From assembly GCA_947588355.1 (NCBI GenBank), contig CANPYI010000003.1, forward strand, positions 1 to 64,000: a stretch of 64,000 nucleotides of DNA. Reading direction: 5' to 3'. A program made the translations under genes and the position numbers. The DNA comes from an uncultured Clostridia bacterium (GTDB lineage Bacteria; Bacillota; Clostridia; Christensenellales; UBA1242). The notes below the pieces were generated by a model. That model did not search any database. It was not told the origin of the DNA and saw nothing but the letters and a program-made list of their open reading frames with translations. Of this stretch, positions 35,145 through 44,783 are shown in pieces (the first letter of the stretch is position 1; each line of letters starts with the position of its first letter).

Positions 35145-38100
35145 TCAGTCAACATCTCCAAAAAGTTCTTTAAATTCTTCCTCAGTTGTGTAAACTGTCC
35201 TTCCTTTTGGCCCATCGGCACTGGAAATGTAGCCAGCCGCTTCCATTTGGTCGATTATTCGTGCTGCACGAGGATAGCCGATTGCAAACTTACGTCTTAT
35301 CATCGTGGCAGAGGCTTGTCCACACTCAATAGACACCTTCAATGCTTGTGGCAAAAGTTCGTCCATTTCGGTATTGTAGCCCGGGCCATTATTATTTCCG
35401 CGATTTGGATTATTGATTTGTTGCTCAATTTCTGGGTCAAAAATAGGTTTGTTGTTGTCGCGACAGAAGTCCACAATTTTGTTAATCTCATTGGTTGTCA
35501 CAAAACAGCCTTGCACACGGATAGGATCTTTTGCACCATTAGGAAAATAGAACATGTCACCTTTTCCAAGCAATTTTTCTGCGCCAACTCTGTCCAAGAT
35601 TGTCATACTGTCAACAGCGCTTGTCACGGCAAACGAAATACGTGAAGGGAAGTTGGATTTAATAAGACCTGTGATGACGTCAACAGATGGTCTTTGAGTT
35701 GCCAAAATCAAGTGAATACCTGCCGCACGTGCCTTTTGTGCAAGGCGGCAAACTTTTTCTTCTACCTCTTTTTTGCCGGTCATCATAAGGTCGGCAAGTT
35801 CGTCAACAATAATCACCAAATATGGCATTTTTTGTATTTTTCCGGAAAGCACATCAGGTGTTTGATTAAATTCGCTGATTTCACGCACTCTTGCTTTGCC
35901 AAGCACATCAAATCGGCGTTCCATTTCATTGACAGCCCAAGCAAGAGTGTTTATCGCCTTTTGTGTGTCACAAACAATTTGAGGCATAATAAGATGTGGC
36001 AATGCTTCATATGAGGCAAATTCCACGCGTTTAGGATCAATCAAAATAATCTTAACATCCTCTGGTGAAGCCTTGTATATGATAGACAAAATTATCGAAT
36101 TGAGGCAGACAGATTTTCCGGAACCCGTGCTGCCTGCAACAAGAAGGTGTGTAAGTTTTCTCATATCAGCGCAAATTGTATTTCCCGTTATGTCCTTGCC
36201 AAGTGCAAACGTCAATGGCGAAGATGCTTGCTGAAATTCCTTGCTCATCAAAACGTCTTTAAGCGAAATCGTTGCAATAGAAGCATTTGGCACTTCCACG
36301 CCAACAACACTTTTTCCAGGAATTGGTGCTTCGATGCGGATTGTCCCCTCCGCTGCCAAAGAAAGTGCAATATCATCTGCACGATTTTTGATTTTTTGCA
36401 CAGAAATGCCTTGTGGCATTTCAAGTTCGTAACGTGTCACTGCCGGTCCAACAACAACTCCCTGAACTTTTGCCGGCACGCCAAACATTTCAAGAGTGTT
36501 TTCCAACATAACTCTTTTTTCAGCAACTTCCTCGTTTAATGTTGAAAGATCAACACTTTTTGTTGTAATAAAGTCAAGCGGCGGAATTTCATAATCATAA
36601 GGCTCATGCACCTGTGGTTCTTCTTCAGGGATTGGCTCAACTTCACGTGCCAAGCCGCCATTTCTCATATTCAATCTTTCGCTGTCGCGATGGAAAGACA
36701 TTCGGGCATCTCTGTCATCTTGCGTTAAGTTTCTGTCTTCTCTTTCTCGAAGACTGCGCGAGAAGGCATCTCTGCCCCGTTCATTTCGGTCAAACACGTC
36801 GTTTCTGTCACGATTTAGGTTCACTCTGTCACCTGAACGGTCAAAAGTTTCCCTTTCAGTACTTCCCAAAAGACCCTCAATCACACTTTCATCATCGTTT
36901 TGCTGAACTTCACGCGAAAAACTGCCAGAATTGTCACGCTCTGGCAGATTGTCAAGAGGGGAAATTTCTGGCTCAGTTGTCTGCGAAGACAAGCTCTCGT
37001 AGTATTCTGGATTTTCGCTTTTTTCTTCCTCTATTGCCGATCTTAAAATATCGTCGGCACGTGCAACCAATTCTTGCGACTGAGTCTGAAGTTCTGCAGA
37101 TTGTGTTTGAGGCAAAGTTCTGCGTATAAAAGGCGTGCTGTCCATCTTAAATTCATCTTCATGAAAAACTTGCGATGGCTCAGAACTGTCGTTTTTAAGG
37201 GCGGTTATGTTGTTTTCAACTTCTTCCTTGCTTGGCGCTTCAACTTTTGCTCGCTCATTTTTAAAATATTCGTCCAAATCCACCTGCGGTGGAGTGAGAA
37301 TAATCTCTTTTATGGTTTTTTGGCGAACAGGGTCGTTTTTCCAATTTTCAGTTTCGGTCTTTTGCGTCTCAGCAAACTTTTTTTCGCCTTCTTTATCATA
37401 TTCAAAAGCACTATTGTGCTTTTTGTCCAAGCCCAAAATTTGTCTGGCGGTAAGAGGTTTTTTCTGTTCGACAACCTTCTTTTCTGCCTTTTGTGTTGCC
37501 TCTTTTTCTTGCTCTTCTTTCAAATTTCCTGCCAAAACAACATTTGTTGGCTGTGGCCTTTCAAAAGCAACATTCTTTTGTGGAATATTTTCTGTTTGAG
37601 CGGATTTTGCTTCTGCGGAATTTCCTTTGATTTGAACTTTTGTTGGCGCAGAAACAGTTTTTTCTTTTTTAAGAAAATTCAAACTGTCCAAAAGAAGAGA
37701 AACACAAATCACAAATCCAAGAATGGAAAGTATATATGCCCCCCAAACTGTTGTTGAATAAAGAAGTATCGTGGTGAAAAGTCCAACAATAATTCCACCT
37801 GCAGTCCATTTTTGCAGATAGTTTTTTGCAAGATACTCGCCGAAAGTGAGGTCTCCCTTGCTGCCAACAATGGCAAGTTGAAGAACGCACAACAGGAAAA
37901 ACACCGACAAGCAAAGGCAAATTGTGTACTTTAATGACATGACATATCTACGGTTGTTGACAAGAGCCAAGCCAACAATAAACAAAATCACGCAAAGAGG
38001 AAATCCAAAAACTCCAAACACTCCCAAAAAGAAGGTTTGCAAAGGAGCGATGATTCCGGTCAGCAGCAAAAACACAACAGAGGCCACACCAAGCATCGAA

Positions 38101-38171
38101 AAGCCGACAATTTTTTTGACATTTCTTTTTGTTTCATTCTTTTTCTTGGAACTGAGTTTATAAACTGCCAT
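35145..38171 (-). CDS. ftsK: DNA translocase FtsK/SpoIIIE
   Basis: The 1008-residue motor pumps chromosomal DNA through the closing septum. It has four membrane segments (about 20-165), a long charged linker rich in Arg/Asp/Glu/Ser (about 180-540), an ATPase domain with Walker A GSTGSGKS and VIIVDELADLMM, and a winged-helix gamma domain (MIRRKFAIGYPRAARIIDQM) that reads polar DNA sequences. In a spore-former the same protein often translocates the chromosome into the forespore. It heads the operon with rimO; the ribosome site is GGGGGTTGT. Confidence 0.96.
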   Translation of the reverse strand: MAVYKLSSKKKNETKRNVKKIVGFSMLGVASVVFLLLTGIIAPLQTFFLGVFGVFGFPLCVILFIVGLALVNNRRYVMSLKYTICLCLSVFFLLCVLQLAIVGSKGDLTFGEYLAKNYLQKWTAGGIIVGLFTTILLYSTTVWGAYILSILGFVICVSLLLDSLNFLKKEKTVSAPTKVQIKGNSAEAKSAQTENIPQKNVAFERPQPTNVVLAGNLKEEQEKEATQKAEKKVVEQKKPLTARQILGLDKKHNSAFEYDKEGEKKFAETQKTETENWKNDPVRQKTIKEIILTPPQVDLDEYFKNERAKVEAPSKEEVENNITALKNDSSEPSQVFHEDEFKMDSTPFIRRTLPQTQSAELQTQSQELVARADDILRSAIEEEKSENPEYYESLSSQTTEPEISPLDNLPERDNSGSFSREVQQNDDESVIEGLLGSTERETFDRSGDRVNLNRDRNDVFDRNERGRDAFSRSLREREDRNLTQDDRDARMSFHRDSERLNMRNGGLAREVEPIPEEEPQVHEPYDYEIPPLDFITTKSVDLSTLNEEVAEKRVMLENTLEMFGVPAKVQGVVVGPAVTRYELEMPQGISVQKIKNRADDIALSLAAEGTIRIEAPIPGKSVVGVEVPNASIATISLKDVLMSKEFQQASSPLTFALGKDITGNTICADMRKLTHLLVAGSTGSGKSVCLNSIILSIIYKASPEDVKIILIDPKRVEFASYEALPHLIMPQIVCDTQKAINTLAWAVNEMERRFDVLGKARVREISEFNQTPDVLSGKIQKMPYLVIIVDELADLMMTGKKEVEEKVCRLAQKARAAGIHLILATQRPSVDVITGLIKSNFPSRISFAVTSAVDSMTILDRVGAEKLLGKGDMFYFPNGAKDPIRVQGCFVTTNEINKIVDFCRDNNKPIFDPEIEQQINNPNRGNNNGPGYNTEMDELLPQALKVSIECGQASATMIRRKFAIGYPRAARIIDQMEAAGYISSADGPKGRTVYTTEEEFKELFGDVD

Positions 38172-38282
38172 ACAACCCCCAAAACAAGTGAATATAATTC
38201 AGGCACAATTTTTCAAGATAAGTATAGCACTTTTGATATTTTTTTCACAAACACTTTTAATAAAAATTTCAACCTTTTTTTG

Positions 38283-39026
38283 TCATTTTCCTGCCTTGGC
38301 ATCAAAACCAAGATTTTCACTTACAGTGCAAAGTTCAAAACCTTTGCCCTTCAATGTTTTTATGATGTCATCGAGTGCATTTTTTGTTTCTTCTGTCGGA
38401 TGCATCAAAACAAAATCTCCGCCTTTGCAATTTTTTATTGCTCGCTGATATATAAGATTACTGTCATGGTCTCGCCAGTCAACAGTGTCACGCCCGTCCG
38501 TCCACATAATTGTTTTGTAGCCAAGTTCTTTGGCAACTTCCACCGTCTTTTTGTTGTAGCTTCCGCTTGGAGGTGCAAACAAATTCATTTCAACGCCAAT
38601 CAAACTTTTCACAAGGTTGTGCGTGTTTAATATTTCTTCATGATTTTTTTCAGCATTGATTTTTCCTTGATTTTTGTGATAATAGCCGTGATTTCCTATC
38701 TCATGCCCTGCCTCAAATATCTTTTTCAGTGTTTCACTTTCCTTGACCGCCCAAGTTCCGCCAACAAAAAAGGTTGTTTTGACATCATTTTCGTCCAAAA
38801 TATTCAACATTTCGTCGATATATTCTGTCCCCCAATAAACATTTATCATCAAGGTGACTTTGTTGCTGTTTTCGTCACCGCTGTAATAAACATCGTTATA
38901 AATTTTTGATGAAGTCACAAGATTTACACCAAATCCTGCCAATGTGCATACGCTAGCAAGCATAAGAAAAATTAAAACATTACAAATCATATGGCGTGCA
39001 CTAATTGTCCAAATTTTTGTTTTCAT
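38283..39026 (-). CDS. Polysaccharide-deacetylase-fold protein lacking the catalytic Asp
   Basis: The 247-residue protein has a signal-anchor (about 12-36) and a NodB fold: VTLMINVYWGTEYIDEMLNIL, TTFFVGGTWAV, GHEIGNHGYYHKNQG, APPSGSYN and FVLMHPTEET. The second metal motif is intact (H113 and H117). The first motif reads I-N62-V-Y-W-G where active members such as the one at 61724 have F-D-A-A-W-G, so the metal-binding/catalytic Asp is Asn. The arrangement resembles the YlxY-like sporulation subgroup. It may bind rather than cut peptidoglycan. The start at 39026 has a poor ribosome site; the longer in-frame start is possible. Confidence 0.75.
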   Translation of the reverse strand: MKTKIWTISARHMICNVLIFLMLASVCTLAGFGVNLVTSSKIYNDVYYSGDENSNKVTLMINVYWGTEYIDEMLNILDENDVKTTFFVGGTWAVKESETLKKIFEAGHEIGNHGYYHKNQGKINAEKNHEEILNTHNLVKSLIGVEMNLFAPPSGSYNKKTVEVAKELGYKTIMWTDGRDTVDWRDHDSNLIYQRAIKNCKGGDFVLMHPTEETKNALDDIIKTLKGKGFELCTVSENLGFDAKAGK

Positions 39027-39082
39027 AAGATAAAAATATGAAATTAGGACAAGATATAGCACCAAAAAATGTAAAAAAAGTC

Positions 39083-39111
39083 TTTACAAAACAATTATCT
39101 TTTGATATAAT
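39083..39111 (+). promoter_or_regulatory. Promoter giving a leaderless ABC-operon transcript
   Basis: TTTACA (39083-39088), a 17-bp spacer and consensus TATAAT (39106-39111) with TG at -14/-15. The ATG of the next gene begins exactly 7 nt after the -10 hexamer, at the expected +1. Confidence 0.8.
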
Positions 39112-39117
39112 ATCAAC

Positions 39118-40038
39118 ATGAGTAATTTGTTGGAAGTTAAAAACCTTTCCGTTCTTATAAAGGACCGTTTTTTAGTTAAAAACACCAACTTCACTATGGA
39201 AGATGGTGAGTGTATAGGCGTGATAGGTCAAGATAAAAGCGGAAAAACAAGTCTTTTGAAGGCTGTCTCTGGCTCGCTGCCTATCAGCGCAGGGCAAGTT
39301 TTTATAGATGGTCACGACATCTTTCGTGACAAAAAGATTCTCACAAAGGTCAGCACATGCTTTGACCCTCCTATTTTTTTCAAGTATCAAACGGTGCTTG
39401 CCAACATGAAGTACATCTCCATGCTCAGCGAAGCTTACAACAAAGAAGACATTATCAAAGTTTTAAACAAATTCAATCTTGCACAAAAACTCCACACAAG
39501 AGTGTTGTTTTTGTCTTATTTCGAGAAAAAACTTATGGGATTGGCACTTGGATTGTTGACAAAGCCAAAACTTTTGCTGTTAGATGAGCCTTACAAAAAT
39601 CTGCCGCCCGAACATCTTGAAATGGTGAAAAATGCCATAAAGCAAATTCGTGAAAACGGCACGGCAGTGATTATGACGACCAGAGATTTGGACACAATTT
39701 TGGATGAATGCGACCGTTTTATGTTTATGGAAAATCGCGCTGTCAAAGAAATTTTGACGAAAGAGGAATGTGAGAAAAAATCACAAGGTCCAATTTTTGC
39801 TTTCATAAAAGTAAAATATCCTCACTATGTGGGCAAACTAATCATGGAAAACTTTGACTTGCACGTAAAATTGCAAGGTCAAAATGTTTTGTTTCAAGCA
39901 GATGAAGATATCACAGCAAAAATCGTGCATTTTTTGAACGAGAAGAAGTTGGCTGTGTATCGTGCGGGATATTTAAGCAAAAAAGCCGAAAAAATTTTTG
40001 CGAATCTTACCCCTTTCTTTAAGGAGGAAACAGAGTGA
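39118..40038 (+). CDS. ABC-2 type transporter ATPase with degenerate signature
   Basis: The 306-residue ATPase has Walker A GQDKSGKTS (37-45) and Walker B KLLLLDEPYKNL, but the signature loop reads LSYFEKK (about 132) where LSGGQ is usual, and the catalytic-loop neighbours are altered. A C-terminal extension of about 90 residues (230-306) is typical of ABC-2 export ATPases such as NatA/CcmA types. No Shine-Dalgarno precedes the ATG, which coincides with the predicted transcription start. It overlaps the permease gene by 4 bp (GTGA). Substrate unknown. Confidence 0.85.
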   Translation: MSNLLEVKNLSVLIKDRFLVKNTNFTMEDGECIGVIGQDKSGKTSLLKAVSGSLPISAGQVFIDGHDIFRDKKILTKVSTCFDPPIFFKYQTVLANMKYISMLSEAYNKEDIIKVLNKFNLAQKLHTRVLFLSYFEKKLMGLALGLLTKPKLLLLDEPYKNLPPEHLEMVKNAIKQIRENGTAVIMTTRDLDTILDECDRFMFMENRAVKEILTKEECEKKSQGPIFAFIKVKYPHYVGKLIMENFDLHVKLQGQNVLFQADEDITAKIVHFLNEKKLAVYRAGYLSKKAEKIFANLTPFFKEETE

Positions 40039-41720
40039 AGAAAATTTTTCAGATTGCAGGATATGACTTTCGCCGACTTATGCTAAACCCAATCACAATA
40101 CTGGTGGTCGTGGGCTTGTTGATTGCAAGTTTGATATTTTCGGCAACATACAAAATTCCAACCACGCCAAAGTACGAGGCAGTCACCGCCGGACAAACAC
40201 CTTCTGAAATATTTTCGAATTTCAATTCTCAAAGCACGGACATCGACACAAAGCAAAGCATGGACAAACTGATTGCACATGCACAAACTCTTATCGACAC
40301 GCAAAAGAATTGCGACCACTTAAATCAACTGACACAACTAAACAACAAGTTTGCAGACATAAAAGAAGAATTGCAATGGTATGCCGGACTTGGAAGTGAA
40401 TCTTCAAAATACATACAAGACGGTATCGGTGAAATAATCGAGACCTCAGACCAACTTAAATTGTTTATAGAAAATTACAAAAATTTGGACGAATTTGAAA
40501 GCAATATCTTTTTCACTAAAGAAACATTTGCGTCTTTGCAGAAAATATCGGAATTTTTTGACAAAACAACGCATCAAAATATTCCTGTAAAGCAGATTTT
40601 GGACGAACTGTACAAAAATTTGCAGCAGATATCAAATTTTGAACAAATTGTCACAGATGATGTCACAACATGGGCTGTTGACAACGAACAACTTGAAAGT
40701 TTTCAAACAGAAATTGTCAATGTTGCCAAGCAAAAAACGGAAGCAATTTATCAAGAAATGCAAACATACGTTTCTGCCGGAACCTCTGCCGACCAACTTG
40801 TCAATGATGTCAAAAGTTTAATCACAAACTATCGCCTGACATGTGAAAGTGCAAACTTTTCAGTGAATGCACATTTAAAATTGTTGCTTTCTTCTCACTT
40901 TGGAAATTTGGACATAATTTTTGGATATTCCAACTTTAATGAAGAAGATTTGCAGCAATCCTTGACCAAAACGGAATATTTTTTGAAAGATAATCAACTT
41001 TTTTACACCGCATATCAACAGCCACTCAACTTCAATATTGCGCAAACTCAAATCACGCCTTATGACAACACCTATTTCATCATAAGTATCATTGGTTTTC
41101 TGACAATAATATTTGGCATATTTTGTGCCTACAAATTGTTTGGACTTGACCGAAGAAACGGAAAATTGGACGTGATTTTGTCTCAAAATGTTTCATTTGG
41201 ACAAGTTTTTGCCGGAAAATTTACAGCAATTGTCCTTTGCACATCAACAGTGCTGTCGATATTTATGATATCCATACTAGTTTGGTCAATGCTGTTCTAC
41301 TCCTCCCTTCCAAATGGAATTTTGGCAGTGTTTAACTTAAAAACTCCATACATAATCCAGCCATTTTTGTTTTTGCTAATAAAGTTTGTCGGAATAGAAC
41401 TTCAAGTGATTTTCTGGTCAATTGGCACAGTTTTCCTTATGAATATCTCGCGTAAGTTTGACTTGTTGTTTGTTATATCCCTGATAATTTTTGCTGCAGT
41501 CACAATTTGCAATATCTTTTTGAATGGCTCGCTTGTGTATTGCCTGTTCCCATTCATACACACAGATTTGACCGCATTCTTAGGTGGAGGAAGCATAAAC
41601 GCAGGATTCTTACAGACCCCTCTGTACGCATTTGGAAACTTCTTTATTTCACTTGGATATTACTTGGTTGTTGTTGTTTTGATTTACAACTTCACAAATC
41701 AACTTTTCAAGAAAAACTAA
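40035..41720 (+). CDS. ABC-2 type permease with large extracellular domain
   Basis: The 561-residue membrane protein starts with GTG (40035) inside the ATPase stop, behind AAGGAGGAAACA. One helix (about 18-38) is followed by about 310 residues of soluble, mostly helical sequence, presumably outside the membrane. Five or six helices occupy the last 220 residues (about 345-555). This layout (one TM, large ectodomain, TM bundle) is that of the ABC-2 subgroup including YhgE/NatB-like and Type VII-linked permeases. Together with the 39118 ATPase it forms a two-gene transporter; the substrate is unknown. Confidence 0.8.
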   Translation: MKKIFQIAGYDFRRLMLNPITILVVVGLLIASLIFSATYKIPTTPKYEAVTAGQTPSEIFSNFNSQSTDIDTKQSMDKLIAHAQTLIDTQKNCDHLNQLTQLNNKFADIKEELQWYAGLGSESSKYIQDGIGEIIETSDQLKLFIENYKNLDEFESNIFFTKETFASLQKISEFFDKTTHQNIPVKQILDELYKNLQQISNFEQIVTDDVTTWAVDNEQLESFQTEIVNVAKQKTEAIYQEMQTYVSAGTSADQLVNDVKSLITNYRLTCESANFSVNAHLKLLLSSHFGNLDIIFGYSNFNEEDLQQSLTKTEYFLKDNQLFYTAYQQPLNFNIAQTQITPYDNTYFIISIIGFLTIIFGIFCAYKLFGLDRRNGKLDVILSQNVSFGQVFAGKFTAIVLCTSTVLSIFMISILVWSMLFYSSLPNGILAVFNLKTPYIIQPFLFLLIKFVGIELQVIFWSIGTVFLMNISRKFDLLFVISLIIFAAVTICNIFLNGSLVYCLFPFIHTDLTAFLGGGSINAGFLQTPLYAFGNFFISLGYYLVVVVLIYNFTNQLFKKN

Positions 41721-41737
41721 GTTTTATATTCATTCGT

Positions 41738-41767
41738 TTGCAATTTTAAACAAAATTTTGATAGAAT
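41738..41767 (+). promoter_or_regulatory. Promoter of second degV
   Basis: TTGCAA (41738-41743), an 18-bp spacer and TAGAAT (41762-41767), with TG one base upstream of the -10. The leader is about 17 nt and contains only the ribosome site. Confidence 0.55.
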
Positions 41768-41790
41768 GTATTGTGTAAGAGAGGTTTTGT

Positions 41791-42627
41791 ATGAATTATA
41801 AAATAGTCACAGAAGCATCAGTTGATATGCCGAAAGATTTTGCCGAACAAAATGACATTACAATTCTGCCAATAGAAGTCAACTTTGGCGGAGAACTGTA
41901 CCCCGAAGGTCTGCCGAATGACGAATTTTATGCAAAACTCAAAAGCACAGGAATTATTCCAAAAACAAGCCAACCAAATCAATACAAGTTTGAAAATGCC
42001 TTTCAAACCTATTGCAACAAAGAAGATTGGTTTGTCCTTACAATAGTGATTTCTTCCGACCTTGCCGGCACAATAGCACAGGCAAAAAACGCAGTAGAAA
42101 ATCTTGAAATGAAAAATTGCTATGTTTGTGACAGCAGAGTGACAACTTTTGCCGAAGGAGCACTCATTGTTGAAATAGTAAAATACATTAAATCTCATCC
42201 AAATGCACAACCGCAAGAAGTGATTGATGAACTTGAACGTCTGAAAGGCATGGTACGACTTGTTGCCGTTGTTGGCGATTTGAAATATCTGAAAATGGGC
42301 GGAAGACTTGGCTCGGCAAGTTATGTTGTTGCATCCGCACTTAAAATAAAACCTATAATAAGTCTTGACGGTGGCAAAGTGAACAACATAGCCAAAAAAG
42401 TTGGCGAAAAAGCCAACGAATTTATGGTTGAACTTGCCAACAAACGTAACAAAGCATATCCAATTTATTTTGGTCATTCTGCAGAGCCAAAACTCATTAA
42501 GGATTTTTTGAAAAAATATGCTGAAGCGCTTGATATCAACCCGGAAACGTCTGAGATTTATGAGATTGGTTGTGTGGTTGGCACTCATGCAGGGCCAAAT
42601 TGCTATGGAATGGTGTATTTTGTTTAA
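41791..42627 (+). CDS. DegV family fatty-acid-binding protein (paralogue 2)
   Basis: The 278-residue DegV protein opens MNYKIVTEASVDMPKDF and has PKTSQPNQYKFE, LAGTIAQAKNA, YLKMGGRLGSA and the C-terminal GCVVGTHAGPNCYGMVYF. It shares the EDD fold and lipid-binding role of the family with the 4947 paralogue but differs in detail, for example SQPNQ against SQPNI, so the two may prefer different fatty acids. The ribosome site is GAGAGG. A single gene with its own promoter and terminator, convergent with minE. Confidence 0.93.
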   Translation: MNYKIVTEASVDMPKDFAEQNDITILPIEVNFGGELYPEGLPNDEFYAKLKSTGIIPKTSQPNQYKFENAFQTYCNKEDWFVLTIVISSDLAGTIAQAKNAVENLEMKNCYVCDSRVTTFAEGALIVEIVKYIKSHPNAQPQEVIDELERLKGMVRLVAVVGDLKYLKMGGRLGSASYVVASALKIKPIISLDGGKVNNIAKKVGEKANEFMVELANKRNKAYPIYFGHSAEPKLIKDFLKKYAEALDINPETSEIYEIGCVVGTHAGPNCYGMVYFV

Positions 42628-42630
42628 AAA

Positions 42631-42657
42631 AGCGGCACAAAATATGCCGTTTTTTTT
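42631..42657 (+). terminator. Terminator of second degV
   Basis: CGGCA (42633-42637) pairs with TGCCG (42645-42649), flanked by A and T runs (8 T residues, 42650-42657). The T run overlaps the end of minE on the other strand. Confidence 0.8.
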
Positions 42658-42868
42658 ATAATTTATTTCCAAAGTTTTTCACTCTGTCAACTTCTATTTC
42701 AATATCAAAAATGTATTTTTCACCTTCGCGCTTAAACCGAACAACAGGTTGCATTGATATTACAAACAAATCTTGAGCGATAGGCGTGATTTCTTCTTGC
42801 AAAACCTCCGCCACCCTGTCCAGATTTGTAAATTTGTCTTTTATCAAAAGTTCGTTCATTCTTTGCAT
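42656..42868 (-). CDS. minE: MinE-like cell division topological factor
   Basis: The 70-residue protein immediately follows minD. It has an N-terminal helix and the middle segment EVLQEEITPIAQDLFVISMQ, then RFKREGEKYIFDIEIEV, which fits the C-terminal dimerisation domain of MinE (LKxEIxxVIxKY then a beta strand). MinE drives MinD off the membrane. The N-terminal MinD-contact helix is short and not obviously conserved. ATG 42868 has GAGG 5 bp upstream. The next gene in the same direction is minD (7-bp gap). Similarity is moderate; position supports the call. Confidence 0.65.
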   Translation of the reverse strand: MQRMNELLIKDKFTNLDRVAEVLQEEITPIAQDLFVISMQPVVRFKREGEKYIFDIEIEVDRVKNFGNKL

Positions 42869-42875
42869 ATTCACC

Positions 42876-43667
42876 TCAAACGTGTTTTTTGATATTTCGT
42901 TTCAAGTATCCAACAAGTCCACGATATTTGTAAGTGCAATCAAAAATCTTTTTACTTCCGTTGTGTATGTTTTCTGCAAGCAAAGTAAATGCCCTTGCAC
43001 TCTCACAATCGGTCATGATTCTGCCATCAGACGACATTTTTCCAACATCATCATCTTCAGGAATAACGCCAAAAAGTGGCACGCCCATCGCTTTCACAAT
43101 GCTCTCTATGTCCATCATTTCACCAGAAAGCAACAAGTCTCCACGCATACGGTTTATCACCAAGCCTTTGCTTTCGATGTTGTATTCACTCAAAAGTCCA
43201 ACAACCTTGTCCGCGTCACGAATGGAGGAAAGATGTGGAGTCACACAAATCAACGCCTCATTTGCAGGAAAAACTGCTCTGTGAAAACCTGCCTCAACTC
43301 CCGCCGGACAATCAATTAGCACATAATCAAAAGAATGGTCAACGATGTCGATAATGTTTTTTATGTGCTCACCGGTGATTTTGCTTGAAGAATAGGTGTG
43401 TGCTGACGGAAGTAAGTAAAGTGATGGAAAATTTGGGTCTTGCAAAAGTGCTTGCCTCACTCTGCATTTGCCAGACACAACATCGGTGACATCAAAAATA
43501 ACTTGCCTTTCCAAGCCCATGATCACGTCAAGATTATTTAATCCAATATCAACATCCATCAACAGCACACGAAAACCTAATCTGGAAAGATAAACGCCCA
43601 AATTTGCACAGACGGTTGATTTTCCAACACCGCCCTTGCCACTTGTAATCACGATTTTTCTTGCCAT
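42876..43667 (-). CDS. minD: Septum site-determining ATPase MinD
   Basis: The 263-residue P-loop ATPase has a deviant Walker A GKGGVGKST (10-18), LLMDVDIGLNNLDVIMGLE, DYVLIDCPAGVEAGFHRAV and a C-terminal amphipathic basic tail (YLKRNIKKHV) for membrane binding. MinD places the division-inhibiting complex at the poles. The usual partner MinC is not encoded nearby; instead an MreB-like actin and two enzyme-like proteins precede it. The start at 43667 has AAGGAG; the longer in-frame version reads into the upstream gap with no site. Confidence 0.95.
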   Translation of the reverse strand: MARKIVITSGKGGVGKSTVCANLGVYLSRLGFRVLLMDVDIGLNNLDVIMGLERQVIFDVTDVVSGKCRVRQALLQDPNFPSLYLLPSAHTYSSSKITGEHIKNIIDIVDHSFDYVLIDCPAGVEAGFHRAVFPANEALICVTPHLSSIRDADKVVGLLSEYNIESKGLVINRMRGDLLLSGEMMDIESIVKAMGVPLFGVIPEDDDVGKMSSDGRIMTDCESARAFTLLAENIHNGSKKIFDCTYKYRGLVGYLKRNIKKHV

Positions 43668-43772
43668 AAAAAAACTCCTTGAAACAATTTTAAAACAACA
43701 GATAAAACTGCCCAAGAAGTTTGTTAACATTATGCCAAATATTTTGTCTGCTTTTGTCGAAAAGCAAGCCAA

Positions 43773-44774
43773 TCACAAATGTTTAATTATCCCTTCAAGA
43801 AGTTGAGGGTCGGAAAGCAATTTTCCGGCGCCCAGAATTGTGACGTTGTCGGTGTCTTCGGAAATTTCTACAGGAAAATTGAGATGCTTTTTAAAATAAT
43901 CATCAAGTCCCTGCATCTTTGCACATCCACCAACAACCAAAATTTTGTTGTTGATTATGTCTGCCACAATTTCAGGTGGAAGAGTGTTTACCGTTGTGTC
44001 AATAGCACGCACAATTTCGCTGAAAAAAGGTTCTATTGCTTTTCGCAAATCTCCCGAAAGCACAACCGTTGTTTTTGGAGTTTTTGTTTGAACGTCAACA
44101 CCTGTGATTTCCATATTCAGCGTGTCATTTGTGTACAAGCTGCCGACATCGTTTTTCAAATTTTCTGCAGTTGAAAGCCCAATCACAAGGCCTTGAGAAT
44201 ATGCCAAAAAGTTGACAATCGAGGCATCTATGCTTTTGCCACCGATACCAAGTGTGGCGCCCTTTATGATACTGGACATGTTTATCACACCAATTTCAGT
44301 TGCTGTGCCACCAATATCAACAACCATGTTCACTTTTGAACTATCCACATTTCTGCCTGCTCCAACGCACGAACACAAAACAGACGGAACAAGTGCCACA
44401 TATCCCATGTTAACCGCTTCGCACACATTCAAAATGTTTTCTTTTTCGTGAGCGGAAAGCCCGCACGGAACAATCAAGATTGCATTGTCTTCATATGCCT
44501 TGAAACCAACTTTGTTCAAAAAGTATTTCAAAAGCACAACAGAGTATTCAAAATTGGAATGTTCGCCACTGATTGAAGGGGTGAAAATTTCAACATTTTC
44601 CTTTGTTTTTCCAACAAGTTTTTTTGCATCATTTCCCATTGCAATCACATGATATCCATCTGCACCAGGCTCGGCAGCGATCAGCGTTGGCTCCTTGAGT
44701 GCAAGGCCTTGACCCTTGACATATATGCAAGTGTATCCACCGCCCATCTCAATGGCATATTTTATTTTTTTCAT
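43773..44774 (-). CDS. Divergent MreB-like actin
   Basis: The 333-residue protein keeps the actin/MreB pattern in order: phosphate-1 AIEMGGGYTCIYVKGQGL (DxGT-type loop altered to E-M-G-G-G), EPTLIA, phosphate-2 MVVDIGGTATEIGVI and adenosine ILVVGGCAKMQGL. MreB filaments direct cell-wall growth along the cell length. The altered first phosphate loop suggests changed nucleotide handling. No mreC or mreD lies next to it. It is 9 bp after the HtrA-like gene and 105 bp before minD, in one direction. Confidence 0.88.
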   Translation of the reverse strand: MKKIKYAIEMGGGYTCIYVKGQGLALKEPTLIAAEPGADGYHVIAMGNDAKKLVGKTKENVEIFTPSISGEHSNFEYSVVLLKYFLNKVGFKAYEDNAILIVPCGLSAHEKENILNVCEAVNMGYVALVPSVLCSCVGAGRNVDSSKVNMVVDIGGTATEIGVINMSSIIKGATLGIGGKSIDASIVNFLAYSQGLVIGLSTAENLKNDVGSLYTNDTLNMEITGVDVQTKTPKTTVVLSGDLRKAIEPFFSEIVRAIDTTVNTLPPEIVADIINNKILVVGGCAKMQGLDDYFKKHLNFPVEISEDTDNVTILGAGKLLSDPQLLEGIIKHL

Positions 44775-44783
44775 ACTGTCCTC

